Notes: generated by a model from the sequence alone, not told the origin. DNA of 64,000 nt from Sphingobacteriales bacterium (GCA_004144185.1 SEFP01000001.1:310001-374000); one strand, 5' to 3'. Shown: positions 50,403 to 60,652, counted from the stretch's first letter. Made by a program: numbers and translations.

Positions 50403-50942
50403 TTGGGACTGACCACACTTGATATTCTGATTGCCCTGACGCTGGCTTATGCTGCCTGGAAGGGCTGGCGTCGGGGCATTCTGATGTCCCTGCTGTATCT
50501 GGTAGGTACATTGTTGGGACTGGTGATGTCGCTTAAATTTTCCGGTGAAATCGGTGAATGGTTTGTGCGGAATGGCTATGCCTTTGGTGCCAAGAGTACC
50601 ACGGCCGGATTCGTAGTGACGTTTATCGGGATGGGATTGCTGATGCGGCTGGCTGCGCGGACCCTCCATGGCGTACTGCGCGCTACCGGACTGACAGGGA
50701 TTAACCGCGCGCTGGGAGCCGGCGTTCAGGTGCTCATTTTTGCGCTGGTCTGGAGCTGCCTGTTATGGCTGGGTTCCCGTACTACCCTGATTCCATTGCC
50801 TACGGTGAAAGGGTCAGTGTTGTTCCCGGTAGTTGAACCGCTGGCGCCCTATCTGTTTTCCAAAATCGGCGTGATTCTTCCGTTCGTAAAATCGTCGTTT
50901 ACCGAGTTATCTGTTTTTATTGATTCCCTCAAACATTCGTAG
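50403..50942 (+). CDS. CvpA family protein
   Basis: LDILIALTLAYAAWKGWRRGILMSLLYLVGTLLGL; ORF begins at a TTG codon, start uncertain. Confidence 0.85.
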   Translation: MGLTTLDILIALTLAYAAWKGWRRGILMSLLYLVGTLLGLVMSLKFSGEIGEWFVRNGYAFGAKSTTAGFVVTFIGMGLLMRLAARTLHGVLRATGLTGINRALGAGVQVLIFALVWSCLLWLGSRTTLIPLPTVKGSVLFPVVEPLAPYLFSKIGVILPFVKSSFTELSVFIDSLKHS

Positions 50943-50999
50943 CTTTTTTCCGGAGCCGGCTGCATAGTGGTTGGGGTTTATTATTACTGATTCTGCACG

Positions 51000-51608
51000 A
51001 TGTGGATCCTACTCGACAACCGCGATTCGTTTACGCATATCCTCCATCACAGTTTGTTGCTGGCAGGTGCAGACGATTGTCAGGTCGTCAGTAGCCATGA
51101 GATTTCAGTAGAAGGCCTGATTGCACTGAACCCGGAACGGCTTATTATTTCGCCGGGTCCGGAAACGCCCCATCAGGCAGGGATCACAATGGCGGCTCTT
51201 GCGCATTTCGTGGAGAAAATTCCGGTACTGGGCATCTGTCTCGGTCATCAGGCCATTGGACTGCACTTTGGGGCGCAACTGGTCAAAGCACCGACGCCGA
51301 TGCATGGGTTTAAAAGTTGGGTGCGTCCGGAACAGCCGCATCCGCTGTTTGAAGGACTTCCCCACCCGTTTGAGGTGATGCGGTATCACTCTCTGGCGCT
51401 CGAAGGCCTTTCCGGAACCGGTCTGATTCCAATGGCCTACACCACGGATGACCACAGCCTTCAGGTGATGGTTCACGAAACCTTTCCCTGCACGGGCATT
51501 CAGTTTCATCCGGAATCAATTGGTACGCCACAGGGACTTCAGTTGCTTCAGAACTGGGTGCGCTGGTGCAAAACGGTTCCGGAACAGCGGGATCAAAGCA
51601 CCTTATAA
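51000..51608 (+). CDS. Anthranilate/aminodeoxychorismate synthase glutaminase component (TrpG/PabA-like)
   Basis: LLDNRDSFTH; ISPGPETPHQAG; VLGICLGHQAIGLHFGA; GIQFHPESIGTPQG. Confidence 0.92.
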   Translation: MWILLDNRDSFTHILHHSLLLAGADDCQVVSSHEISVEGLIALNPERLIISPGPETPHQAGITMAALAHFVEKIPVLGICLGHQAIGLHFGAQLVKAPTPMHGFKSWVRPEQPHPLFEGLPHPFEVMRYHSLALEGLSGTGLIPMAYTTDDHSLQVMVHETFPCTGIQFHPESIGTPQGLQLLQNWVRWCKTVPEQRDQSTL

Positions 51609-52385
51609 AGAAGCTTGTTTGCGTAGGAGCAGGTGTTGACCAAAGACACTGCCGAGCACCATCAGCATTCCGTAAAACGTATCTTCTACCGGAATCGTAT
51701 ACATCCGCATTGACAGGTTCTCAGCATCATTATACACCACTACCGGTAGCGCTGTGAGGACTCCGTTGACCAGCAGGAACGGCCCCAGGATGATGAGGTA
51801 TGACAGCAGAAAGGTATCAAAGCGAAACGCAGGGGCCCGCTTCCGAAACGCGACTGCCAGCAGGCAGCCAAGGCCGCATCCACCAAAGGCATACAGCGTA
51901 TACGCCCGTTGCCAGAAAACGATCCCAACAATCAGTAGCACAATTCCCAGAACCATTGTTGGCACAATGCCCTTATCGGGTCCCTGCCAGCGGCCATAGG
52001 CCCGTACACAGGCGTAGATAAAAGCACAGGCATAGGGCACAACGATAAAAAACAGCCATTCCTCAATCGGTAGTCCTAGGATAATCCTACCGGTAAGATA
52101 GCTGTAATTGAAGCCCCAGATGCCCCAGCGGGTGAACAGCACATCCCAGAAAATAAAAAAGGCAGCTGTTGGTAATAGCCCACGCATTAAAGCAGGCCAG
52201 GACCGCCAGAAGGCTACTTTTTTATCAAAGGACAGCAGCAGCGGCCCCAGCAATGTGAAGGCATCCAGCAAAAGGTAGGTGTAGGGAGCAAGAGGCACAG
52301 TGAACGCAGTAAACAGCTTCAAAAGTCGGCGGTGACGTCCAGAGTTGCAGTAGCGAAATTTTGAGCCCCCGTTTCGTGTTCGCAT
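51603..52385 (-). CDS. Lycopene cyclase-domain membrane protein (two tandem CrtYc/CrtYd-like domains)
   Basis: YTYLLLDAFTLLGPLLLSF; GFNYSYLTGRIILGLPIEEWLFFIVVP; GVLTALPVVVYNDAENLSMRMYTIPVEDTFYGM; start uncertain. Confidence 0.8.
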   Translation of the reverse strand: MRTRNGGSKFRYCNSGRHRRLLKLFTAFTVPLAPYTYLLLDAFTLLGPLLLSFDKKVAFWRSWPALMRGLLPTAAFFIFWDVLFTRWGIWGFNYSYLTGRIILGLPIEEWLFFIVVPYACAFIYACVRAYGRWQGPDKGIVPTMVLGIVLLIVGIVFWQRAYTLYAFGGCGLGCLLAVAFRKRAPAFRFDTFLLSYLIILGPFLLVNGVLTALPVVVYNDAENLSMRMYTIPVEDTFYGMLMVLGSVFGQHLLLRKQASL

Positions 52386-52447
52386 CCAGCGCCCTCAGAC
52401 TACTTTTGCAGCCGCTGAGTTTCACTTCAAAAAATACGAGTCCAACC

Positions 52448-53212
52448 ATGTCGCTTCCGGAAGCCTACGTAACAAGTACCGTCGAAAACGGGATCGCCGT
52501 TGTCGAATTTTTCCATCCGTCGTCCAACTCCCTGCCGGCCGCCATCCTGCGGCAACTGGGCGATGCCATTGCAGCCCTGAACGGTTCTGCCGAAGCCAAA
52601 GTAATTGTGCTGCGCAGCGCAGGCGAAAAAGCATTTTGTGCCGGTGCCTCGTTTGACGAGCTGGTCGCGATCAACGATGCAGCAGGCGGACTGGCCTTTT
52701 TCTCCGGTTTTGCACACGTGATCAACGCCATCCGGACCAGCGATAAACTGGTGATTGGTCGGGTACAGGGCAAAGCCGTAGGCGGTGGCGTAGGACTGGC
52801 TTCAGCGGTAGATTATTGCATCGCCAAATCCGACGCCAGCATCAAGCTTTCCGAACTTGCCGTGGGCATCGGACCGTTTGTGGTGGGCCCGGCTGTAGAG
52901 CGTAAAGTGGGTGCGGGACCATTTGCCCAGCTGGCCATCGATGCCACCGAGTGGCGCAGCGCCCAGTGGGCGTACGACCGTGGTTTGTACGCTGAACTGT
53001 ATGATACCACCGAGGCGCTGGATGCGGCGGTGCTGAAACTGGCGACCCGGCTGGCCAACTCTTCCCCCGAAACGCAGCTGGACCTGAAGCGCATTTTCTG
53101 GCAGGGAACCGAACACTGGGATACGCTGTTGACCGAACGCGCCGGTATTTCCGGGCGACTGGTGTTAAGCGACTTTACCCGCAACGCTATTGCTGCATTT
53201 AAAAGCAAATAA
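52448..53212 (+). CDS. Enoyl-CoA hydratase/isomerase family protein
   Basis: VLRSAGEKAFCAGASFDELV; GRVQGKAVGGGVGLASAVDYCIA; start at 52448. Confidence 0.9.
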   Translation: MSLPEAYVTSTVENGIAVVEFFHPSSNSLPAAILRQLGDAIAALNGSAEAKVIVLRSAGEKAFCAGASFDELVAINDAAGGLAFFSGFAHVINAIRTSDKLVIGRVQGKAVGGGVGLASAVDYCIAKSDASIKLSELAVGIGPFVVGPAVERKVGAGPFAQLAIDATEWRSAQWAYDRGLYAELYDTTEALDAAVLKLATRLANSSPETQLDLKRIFWQGTEHWDTLLTERAGISGRLVLSDFTRNAIAAFKSK

Positions 53213-53227
53213 ATCCTCCATTTTGAG

Positions 53228-53270
53228 AAAAAGGTCCGGAAGAGCCCTGTTGGTTCTTCCGGACCTTTTT
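53228..53270. terminator. Bidirectional intrinsic terminator, both arms containing TCCGGA
   Basis: AAAAAGGTCCGGAAGA / TCTTCCGGACCTTTTT. Confidence 0.9.
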
Positions 53271-53313
53271 CAGTAGCAAAGTATTCGTTCTGTTGGAGTG
53301 ATAACGGATTAGA

Positions 53314-54426
53314 TTACCGCACCCGTTGTTTCTTTTGATCCAAGGCCTTTTGAAAGGTGGTCTCGTAGGCATTGGTGATCTGTTCCCAGTTGTACTGCAG
53401 CTCGATTTTTTGCAGGTTGGACGCCCTTATGGCCTGCCGCTGGGATTCCGGAAAATGCTGTTGCAGGATGGTAGCTACCGATTCTGCATCCTTAAAATAA
53501 ACGGCATCCTCCCCGAGTACCGAGCGATTAAAAATATTATCGTGCGCAGCAATAAGAGCGCCGCAACCCATGGCTTCCAGCAAGGATGGATTGGTACCAC
53601 CTACCGAATGCCCGTGAAAATACCAGTCGGCAAAATGCCGCAGGTTGTCGATGATTCCGAAATCGTAGATGCCGCCTGTAAACCGGATCGCCGGATGTGA
53701 GGAAAATTTTTGAACCATCTGCTTCCCAAAGGCATTGGTGGTTTTACCGACGACGACAAAGGGCTTTGGATTTCCGGATTGTACATAGCCGTCCAGGATG
53801 ATTTCGATGTTGTTTTCCGGCTCCATGCGGGCAATCAGCAGGTGATACCCATTGGGTTGAAGGCCATACGCATTGAGCACGGCGGCATCCGGAGTCCGGA
53901 ATCCATCGGCTCCGTAGGGGATAAATACGGAGGACTTACCAAAACGCTGTTGCAGATGCTGCTGGATGCCTTTGTTATCGGCAATCAGCAGGTCGCCATG
54001 AACGGCAGCCAGCTTTTCGGCCCATTTTAGAAATCGCTGCACCTTCGGAGAGAACTTACTGCGCTTCCACTCCAGCCCGTCCATATTGATCAAATTCGGA
54101 CAGGTCTTAGGCCAGAGCCACCACCAGACTGAAGAGCTGGTATAGCCCAGTTGCAGCAACACATCAAAGCCTCGCTTCCGGGCATCCCGGAAGCAGGCCA
54201 GATCGTACAGAAACTGACCGGGCGTGCCCAGCTTATCTTCTGGATCGGCACAATGAATCAGTTGCACGCCCTTCCAATCTGGTTGCTGGTAATCGTGTTT
54301 GTCGGAACTGTAGACCCAAACCTCATGACCGCGTGCGACCAGGCCTAAAGCCAGTTTTTCGGCGCACTGTTCAAACCCTCCGTAGCGGTTGGGAATGCCA
54401 CGGGTTCCTGAAATGCCAATCTTCAT
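53314..54426 (-). CDS. Glycosyltransferase (DUF1972/rhamnosyltransferase-like)
   Basis: MKIGISGTRGIPNRYGGFEQCAEKLALGLVARGHEV. Confidence 0.9.
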   Translation of the reverse strand: MKIGISGTRGIPNRYGGFEQCAEKLALGLVARGHEVWVYSSDKHDYQQPDWKGVQLIHCADPEDKLGTPGQFLYDLACFRDARKRGFDVLLQLGYTSSSVWWWLWPKTCPNLINMDGLEWKRSKFSPKVQRFLKWAEKLAAVHGDLLIADNKGIQQHLQQRFGKSSVFIPYGADGFRTPDAAVLNAYGLQPNGYHLLIARMEPENNIEIILDGYVQSGNPKPFVVVGKTTNAFGKQMVQKFSSHPAIRFTGGIYDFGIIDNLRHFADWYFHGHSVGGTNPSLLEAMGCGALIAAHDNIFNRSVLGEDAVYFKDAESVATILQQHFPESQRQAIRASNLQKIELQYNWEQITNAYETTFQKALDQKKQRVR

Positions 54427-55526
54427 GCGTTCCGGAATAAATGCGGGAGTGCGTCACGGTAGGCTTTGAGGGTTTCTTCGCCGGCCCGCTGCCAGGTGTA
54501 ATGGTCGAGAATATACTGCCGGAACTGTGGCTCATAGGGAGCGGCGTGCGCATCAAGAACGGCCTGCCGGATCGATTGGACGTCTTCCGGATCGCAGTAC
54601 CAGGCATGATCGCCAAAGTAATCGCGCACGTCTCCCCGATCCGTTACCACTACGTTGCAGCCCATCACCGCTGCTTCCAGCGACGACAGACCGGTGGTTT
54701 CGAAAAACGACGGCAGCACATGAACTTTCGCCGAGGCATACAGCTTGTAGACTTCTTCTTCCGAAACCCAGGGCAGCAGGTGTACGTTTGGCCCAGCTTC
54801 CTTCTTACAGGCTTCGTAATAGGCCTGATGATTGGGCGATGCACTTCCGTGAATGTACAACGACAGACCGGTTGCATTTACCGCTTTTATCAGCGCCAGT
54901 TGATTCTTACGACTTTCAATACGGGCCATACAGAGTACTGCACCCTTGTAGGACGGATTTAGCACTGCTGTTTGCAGGGCCGCCTCTTTATTGATGCCAT
55001 TGGGAACCACCTGGTACGGACGCTCCACGCCATATCTGGCTACAAACCGTCGGTACTCACTTTCTGAATTGGGCAGCAGTGCCAGCGCGCCACGGGCCAC
55101 TAGTTGCACCGATCGACGATGGCCCAGCCGCCAGTACGTGTGGCTTCTGATCTGTTCCCCATTCCGGAACCGGCGGGCAATGGCTTTGAGGTATTCCAGT
55201 ACATCGTCGGAAACCATCCGGCTGAGGAAGCTCCGGAAGCCCCCTGAGCTGTTTTTCTCAACAGCGCCGTATTCTACAAAAATGGTACTGACTACATAAG
55301 GCAGTCCCGACTGCTGAACATGGTACAGGATATCGGCCGGCCGGATGATGTTGAAGAAATGCAACAGATCATAACGGCTGTAGTCTGGAATCTGATGCGC
55401 CAGAAACACATCCACGTCGACTCCCAGGCGGCGCAGTGCGCCTGCCGTCTGGTCGAGCTGGGTCGTATCGCCACCAGGTGAGGTGTACAGCGTAGCCCGT
55501 GAAATAAAAGCAACACGCAGAGGCAT
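54423..55526 (-). CDS. Glycosyltransferase family 4-like
   Basis: LPSFFETTGLSSLEAAVMGCNVVVTDRGDVRDYFGDHA. Confidence 0.88.
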   Translation of the reverse strand: MPLRVAFISRATLYTSPGGDTTQLDQTAGALRRLGVDVDVFLAHQIPDYSRYDLLHFFNIIRPADILYHVQQSGLPYVVSTIFVEYGAVEKNSSGGFRSFLSRMVSDDVLEYLKAIARRFRNGEQIRSHTYWRLGHRRSVQLVARGALALLPNSESEYRRFVARYGVERPYQVVPNGINKEAALQTAVLNPSYKGAVLCMARIESRKNQLALIKAVNATGLSLYIHGSASPNHQAYYEACKKEAGPNVHLLPWVSEEEVYKLYASAKVHVLPSFFETTGLSSLEAAVMGCNVVVTDRGDVRDYFGDHAWYCDPEDVQSIRQAVLDAHAAPYEPQFRQYILDHYTWQRAGEETLKAYRDALPHLFRNA

Positions 55527-56470
55527 CAGGATTTCATTTTTTTATAAATACCGGCGATCCAGGATTGTGGCAGTACCGAAAACGCCAGCAGCAGATACGG
55601 TTCTGCTTTGGTGGGCAGGATGCGCAAAGACCGGACCAGATGTCGGCGGGCTTTGGCCGGATCGTAGCGGTTCCAAAGGTATTTTTTTCCCATCATAGCA
55701 TGATAGGCAGCCTTTTTGTAACGAGTCAGATCCTGTAATTTCACGAGATCACGAAGTCGGTCGGCTTCTTCCGGAAGAATGCTACCCCGTTGAATCGCGC
55801 GATATTTGATGGCTTTAAATTCGGGACCGCGCCATTTCTCATCTATGGTCACCGACTGCGCATTGAAGCGGTGCTGGATCAGCGGCTCTTTAAGATTGGC
55901 TACGGGTCCCTGCCGGAGGAAGGCCGTCCAGAACAGATGGTCTTCAAAATGAATGGCCCCGTTGGGGTAGCCACCTAGTTGCAAGGCCAGCGTCCGTGGA
56001 TACGCAACCGTCGGATGATCGAAAGGGCAGGCCTCCAGAATTACCTGTTGCAGCCCCGCAAGCTCGTAGGCATCCGGCTGCCACTCAAACAGAAAATTAC
56101 CTTCTTCATCAATCGCATCGGCAGCGCTGCCCAGCAGCACACAATCCGGATGTTTCCGGAAATACTCTGCCTGGACCGCCAGCCGCTGTGGATAACAAAC
56201 ATCATCCGCATCGAAACGGGCGATATAGGTGCCCTGGGCACGTTCCAAACCGGCGTTGAGGGCTCCGATTACCCCTTGGTTTGGCTGGTGATGAATCCGG
56301 ATGCGCGGATCCGTATAGGTCTCCAGAATCGCTGCGGTAGCATCGGTGGAACCATCATTGACAATCAGCAATTCAAAATCCGGAAAGGTCTGGGCCAGCA
56401 CCGAATCGATGGCTTCCCGCAGGAACGGTGCGGCATTGTAGGCCGGCATCAGGACTGTGAAGAAAGGCAT
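55526..56470 (-). CDS. Glycosyltransferase family 2
   Basis: FTVLMPAYNAAPFLREAIDSVLAQTFPDFELLIVNDGSTDATAAIL. Confidence 0.93.
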   Translation of the reverse strand: MPFFTVLMPAYNAAPFLREAIDSVLAQTFPDFELLIVNDGSTDATAAILETYTDPRIRIHHQPNQGVIGALNAGLERAQGTYIARFDADDVCYPQRLAVQAEYFRKHPDCVLLGSAADAIDEEGNFLFEWQPDAYELAGLQQVILEACPFDHPTVAYPRTLALQLGGYPNGAIHFEDHLFWTAFLRQGPVANLKEPLIQHRFNAQSVTIDEKWRGPEFKAIKYRAIQRGSILPEEADRLRDLVKLQDLTRYKKAAYHAMMGKKYLWNRYDPAKARRHLVRSLRILPTKAEPYLLLAFSVLPQSWIAGIYKKMKS

Positions 56471-57954
56471 CAGGCAATCTGTGTTTTTACGGGTCCGATG
56501 GAATTGTCAGACTCCACCAGCAGTTCATAAAAAAACAATACACACAGTGGTTCTACCAGATAGGTCAGCAAGGCAATGGGGATAAGCAGGGCCGATGCCC
56601 AGATGCTGTAGGATTGGTGAAGCGACCGACGCAAGTAGCGCAACACGTAAAAGACCAGAAACAGCAGCAGGCCCGCCAGTCCATATTCGCCCAGCAGCTG
56701 GTTGTAAAAGCTATCCGGCCAGTTGGCATTAGACAGCCAGGCCGGGTCTCCGGACACCCGATAGACGTGAATGAGCCGGTGATTTTCGGTATAAGCTTTT
56801 GTGGAAAACTGCGGAAGAACCTTCCGGAACAGCCGGCTGGAATCCAGGCCCGACATTCGGGCGGCCGTCAGGCTGGAAAAGCGGCCGGGTCCGGCACCCA
56901 ACATCAGCGTTCGGACATCGCTTTTGAGGTATGCAGCAGTTTCCAGAAAGGATAATTTTTTGCCTTTTAACTCGTGCACAGCTTTTTCGGTAAGGCGTTC
57001 CCGGATGCCTACATCCACCCGATCGCCGGGCATTTCCGGACGGTGATATTTTTTGAAATCCAGCGTTGCTACCTGTTGTAAAAGGGACGCATGCATGTGC
57101 TTGGATGCGTTTGGATCTTCGATTTCAGTTAACTCGTCAGCCGGAGGAGCGGTTTCGGATACAGTGTGAGCCAGAATGTAATTGGTGTTTTCGGGTGACA
57201 CGACCCGGATCATGACCAGTAAGAGCGCGGCTCCTGCCAGGGCAGCAAGGGCTACAGCCTTCGTTGGCAACCAGCTGGCATGAGGCCGAAGCCGTTTAAC
57301 CAGTCCGGCCAATGCAATCAACACAAACAAAAAGCTGAGTGAAAGCAGCATTATGTTGCCGAAGACCAGCAGTTCGGTTATTAAGCAAAGCAAGAAGAAA
57401 AGCCACTTGCGTTTAAACAGGAAATACAACGCCAAGAGCCCGCTGACAAAAGCGTTGTTGTAAGAGGCTTCTCCCAGAATGCCAAACACCAGATCGCCCG
57501 TAGACATACCGTAGGGAAACGGAAGATCATTGTAGGGGTTCCAGACTTGGTTTTGCCAGGCAATGCGGGCCACCTGTCCAAACGAAATAAGCAGGTTTAG
57601 GATCGTAAATAACTGAAGTGTCGGCAGTATTTTCTGTGGGTTGCGCTCTACACTGATTTTCACCTGATGAGAGCCCAGAAACGCAGCGATCCAAAACCCG
57701 ATACTGACACCAAACGAAGTGATTGAAGGCAGTGTATACTCCTGTACAAAAAAAGTAAAGTTGACTGCTGCCACCAGGATCAAAAGCGGTATAAAAAGCG
57801 ACAGGCGCTGCCGCTGAAACAGTCCCCGCCAGTTGGGCCGCATAAGTATCAGTACCAGCAGGGCCAGAAACTTAAGCCACAGAACCGCCTGATTGGAAAC
57901 GACTACCAGCAAGACTAACAGCAGCCAGTCTATAACATACAGCTTTGATTTCAT
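56470..57954 (-). CDS. O-antigen ligase/polymerase-like membrane protein
   Basis: Polytopic protein; lumenal motif followed by NANWPDSFYNQLLGEYGLAGLLLFLVFYVLRYL. Confidence 0.7.
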   Translation of the reverse strand: MKSKLYVIDWLLLVLLVVVSNQAVLWLKFLALLVLILMRPNWRGLFQRQRLSLFIPLLILVAAVNFTFFVQEYTLPSITSFGVSIGFWIAAFLGSHQVKISVERNPQKILPTLQLFTILNLLISFGQVARIAWQNQVWNPYNDLPFPYGMSTGDLVFGILGEASYNNAFVSGLLALYFLFKRKWLFFLLCLITELLVFGNIMLLSLSFLFVLIALAGLVKRLRPHASWLPTKAVALAALAGAALLLVMIRVVSPENTNYILAHTVSETAPPADELTEIEDPNASKHMHASLLQQVATLDFKKYHRPEMPGDRVDVGIRERLTEKAVHELKGKKLSFLETAAYLKSDVRTLMLGAGPGRFSSLTAARMSGLDSSRLFRKVLPQFSTKAYTENHRLIHVYRVSGDPAWLSNANWPDSFYNQLLGEYGLAGLLLFLVFYVLRYLRRSLHQSYSIWASALLIPIALLTYLVEPLCVLFFYELLVESDNSIGPVKTQIA

Positions 57955-59171
57955 AGCGGACCTCCTGTGTAGTTATTGATAACCGTCTGGTAAAAGGCTT
58001 CCTGCTGACTGGTGACCGCTTCGATGGTGTACTGACGCGCAATTTTTTCCTGTCCTTTCCGGGCCATCTGTTGTCGCAGTTCGGGGTTCTCCAATAGTAG
58101 TACCAGCGCGTCTGCCAATGCAATGGTATCGGAGGGTTCAATCAGCAATCCGTCAACGCCGTTTTCAATCAACTCCGTTCCGGATGTACGCACGCTGTAG
58201 ACCGTGGCCACACCATTTGCCATAGCTTCCAGAGGTGCGATAGCAAACGCTTCTGCGTAGGATGGAAGGGCTGCAATGGAGGCTTCTTTCCAGGCGGCCA
58301 ATACCTCTTCGCGCGATACATGCCCTTTAAAGAACACAGTTTCTTGGGCCTGTGCAGTAAGAAGCTGTTGCAACTCGCTGATAGCGCCTTTTCCATACAC
58401 CATCAGTTGCGCCTCCGGTTGCTGCTCACTGACCCGATTCCATGCCTTCATCAACTCAAAAATACCTTTTTTGGCCAGGAGCGAGCCGGTAAACATTACC
58501 TGTTTGGGCTGTCTGCGGTTCGTTCCGGACCAATCAGGCATCGCTACGCCATTAGGAATCACGGTTGCCTGCCGCTCACTATCCAATGCCAGCAGGGTTT
58601 TCAGGCCCGTGTACCTGCTTACACTGCTGATGACTGTGGATTGTTCCAATAATTTTTTTTCGATGGTATAGGCTATAGAATCAGGCGTTTGGCCGGCCTC
58701 CCTGTCGAAATAAACCTTCCCACCGTGAAGCCGCAGCACCGTAGGAATAGCCGGAAGCCGCATCTGTACGGGTTTGCTGATCTGCCGAGTGTAATGCTGA
58801 TGATCGGTAATTTCAATCAGATCCAGTGGGTCGGTCTGGTGAATCCGTTCGATCAGCTTCAACAGCCGGTCCAGTCCCTCCTGAGTTTCCTGATTCAACA
58901 GTCCGGAAAGCGTCAGCAGCTTGCGCACCACCTTGTCATAAAGTGTGTAGCGCATCGTGATTCCAAGCATCTCGGATCTTTTCCGGAGCCGGTAGACCTG
59001 TACGCCTTCATCGGTTTCCACATCACGCCCTCCATACCCATAGTCATAGATGCCGGCGACCCAGACCCGGTGGCCTGTTTTGACCAGTTGCCGCGCCAGC
59101 GTCTGTACAGCAGTTCCGATGCCACCGTGCGGACCGGGCGGATATTCATCGCACACAAACAGGATATTCAT
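57951..59171 (-). CDS. Glycosyltransferase family 4
   Basis: MNILFVCDEYPPGPHGGIGTAVQTLARQLVKTGHRVWVAG; ALPSYAEAFAIAPLEAMANGVATVYS; start at 59171. Confidence 0.92.
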   Translation of the reverse strand: MNILFVCDEYPPGPHGGIGTAVQTLARQLVKTGHRVWVAGIYDYGYGGRDVETDEGVQVYRLRKRSEMLGITMRYTLYDKVVRKLLTLSGLLNQETQEGLDRLLKLIERIHQTDPLDLIEITDHQHYTRQISKPVQMRLPAIPTVLRLHGGKVYFDREAGQTPDSIAYTIEKKLLEQSTVISSVSRYTGLKTLLALDSERQATVIPNGVAMPDWSGTNRRQPKQVMFTGSLLAKKGIFELMKAWNRVSEQQPEAQLMVYGKGAISELQQLLTAQAQETVFFKGHVSREEVLAAWKEASIAALPSYAEAFAIAPLEAMANGVATVYSVRTSGTELIENGVDGLLIEPSDTIALADALVLLLENPELRQQMARKGQEKIARQYTIEAVTSQQEAFYQTVINNYTGGPL

Positions 59172-60652
59172 AGCGCCTTCCGGAAATTTAAAAGCGACCA
59201 GAGTTTCTGTCCGTTTAACAGACCGGTTGCCCACAACAGTACAGGATAGATCAGCAATATGGCTCCACCTACCACTAATGTCGGAACGGAAGTCCTTACG
59301 AGCATCCCGAATAGGAATACATGCAACAAAAAGAAGCCCGTCAGTTGCAACACCGGCACCGGGAAGCCGATCTTCCGGACACCGACGGCATAACAGCCAA
59401 ACTGGAATATAGTCGAGATCACGATACTCCAGGCGGCTCCGCTGGCGTTTAACCGGGGAATGAGCACCAGGTTGCACAGAAGATTCAGCAACGCCGTAAA
59501 AAGGGTAATCCGGGTAATCAGGACATATTTACGGGCCGCAAAAGCCTGTATCCACAACTGATTGATTGCAAACTGAAACACCAGCGACAGGTTTAGAATC
59601 CCGATCAGCAGGTATGAGCTGTTGCCAAATTCGCTGTTGAGCATTCCCCCGACCACAGGTTTCCAAAACAGCACGACCATCCAGGATACGCCGCTCATCA
59701 GCAACGGCACCAGGAGGAGCAGACTGCGGTAGGTCGTTTGGAGCGCCGGAGACGGTTGTTCGTTCGTTTGATTGCGCACCACAATAGGAAGCAGCAGGCT
59801 GCTCATCAGCGTTACCGGTAACCGTTCAACCTCATAGGCACGGTACGCGAAACTGTAGTCCGCCAGTGCCGTAGTGGTTGCCAGCACTCCGATCAAAATC
59901 CAATCGACCCGCGATAACAGCACATCAAATACAACTGCCAGGTATTGGGGAACGGCTTCTTTGAGCAGCAAACGGTAGGCGTTGGGCCGGAATACCTGTT
60001 TGGGGGCCTTCCGGAAGGTGCGCCAGGCCAGGATATATTCCAGTGCGTTGCCACCCAGCATAACGAGGCCCACAGCAAGAAGCGAAAGCGTTCCGGAACG
60101 GTAAATGACGTAGGCGCCCAGCAGCTTGGCACCGTTGGCAAGAATCGTTGCGATGGCATACGGCTTAAACTGTAAGCGGGCATTTAAAAGCAGCCGGAAC
60201 GGCGTGGCCAGCGACAGCATCGCCTGGGTCGCAAAGAAAACAGGCAGCAGATCGGTTTTGGCAGACGGGAACAGAAGGGCTCCAGCAGCCAGTAAAATCA
60301 GCAGCACCAGCGTAACGGCCAGATTGTGCACCCAAAATGCTTTGGCCGCCCAGTCGCCCGAGCCTCTTCCGGCCGCAACACGCCGGTATACAATCTGCTC
60401 CAGCCCAAACGATCCCAGCACCACCAGCACATAGCTGGTGGCCGTGTACCAGCCCATCAACCCAAATGTTTCTTTAGGCAGCCATTGGGACAGCGCTACA
60501 AACAACGCAATGCCCAGCAGTTGTGGTACAATGGTTTGCATTCCTGCACCGCTGACAAGCTGTTTGATCCGCACAATAACCCGGGAATGGTAAAAACCCA
60601 CAAAAGTACAAAGCAAAAGCAGCCGCCTATCTTTGACGCATGACTGAAGCAA
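59168..60652 (-). CDS. Polysaccharide flippase (Wzx-like/MOP family); exact start uncertain
   Basis: Polytopic protein with LLLNARLQFKPYAIATILANGAKLLGAYVIYR and DVLLSRVDWILIGVLATTTALADYSFAYR. Confidence 0.85.
   Translation of the reverse strand: MLQSCVKDRRLLLLCTFVGFYHSRVIVRIKQLVSGAGMQTIVPQLLGIALFVALSQWLPKETFGLMGWYTATSYVLVVLGSFGLEQIVYRRVAAGRGSGDWAAKAFWVHNLAVTLVLLILLAAGALLFPSAKTDLLPVFFATQAMLSLATPFRLLLNARLQFKPYAIATILANGAKLLGAYVIYRSGTLSLLAVGLVMLGGNALEYILAWRTFRKAPKQVFRPNAYRLLLKEAVPQYLAVVFDVLLSRVDWILIGVLATTTALADYSFAYRAYEVERLPVTLMSSLLLPIVVRNQTNEQPSPALQTTYRSLLLLVPLLMSGVSWMVVLFWKPVVGGMLNSEFGNSSYLLIGILNLSLVFQFAINQLWIQAFAARKYVLITRITLFTALLNLLCNLVLIPRLNASGAAWSIVISTIFQFGCYAVGVRKIGFPVPVLQLTGFFLLHVFLFGMLVRTSVPTLVVGGAILLIYPVLLWATGLLNGQKLWSLLNFRKAL
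60628..60635 (+). promoter_or_regulatory. -7 element TATCTTTG, 4 nt before the ATG
   Basis: TATCTTTG-ACGC-ATG. Confidence 0.6.
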
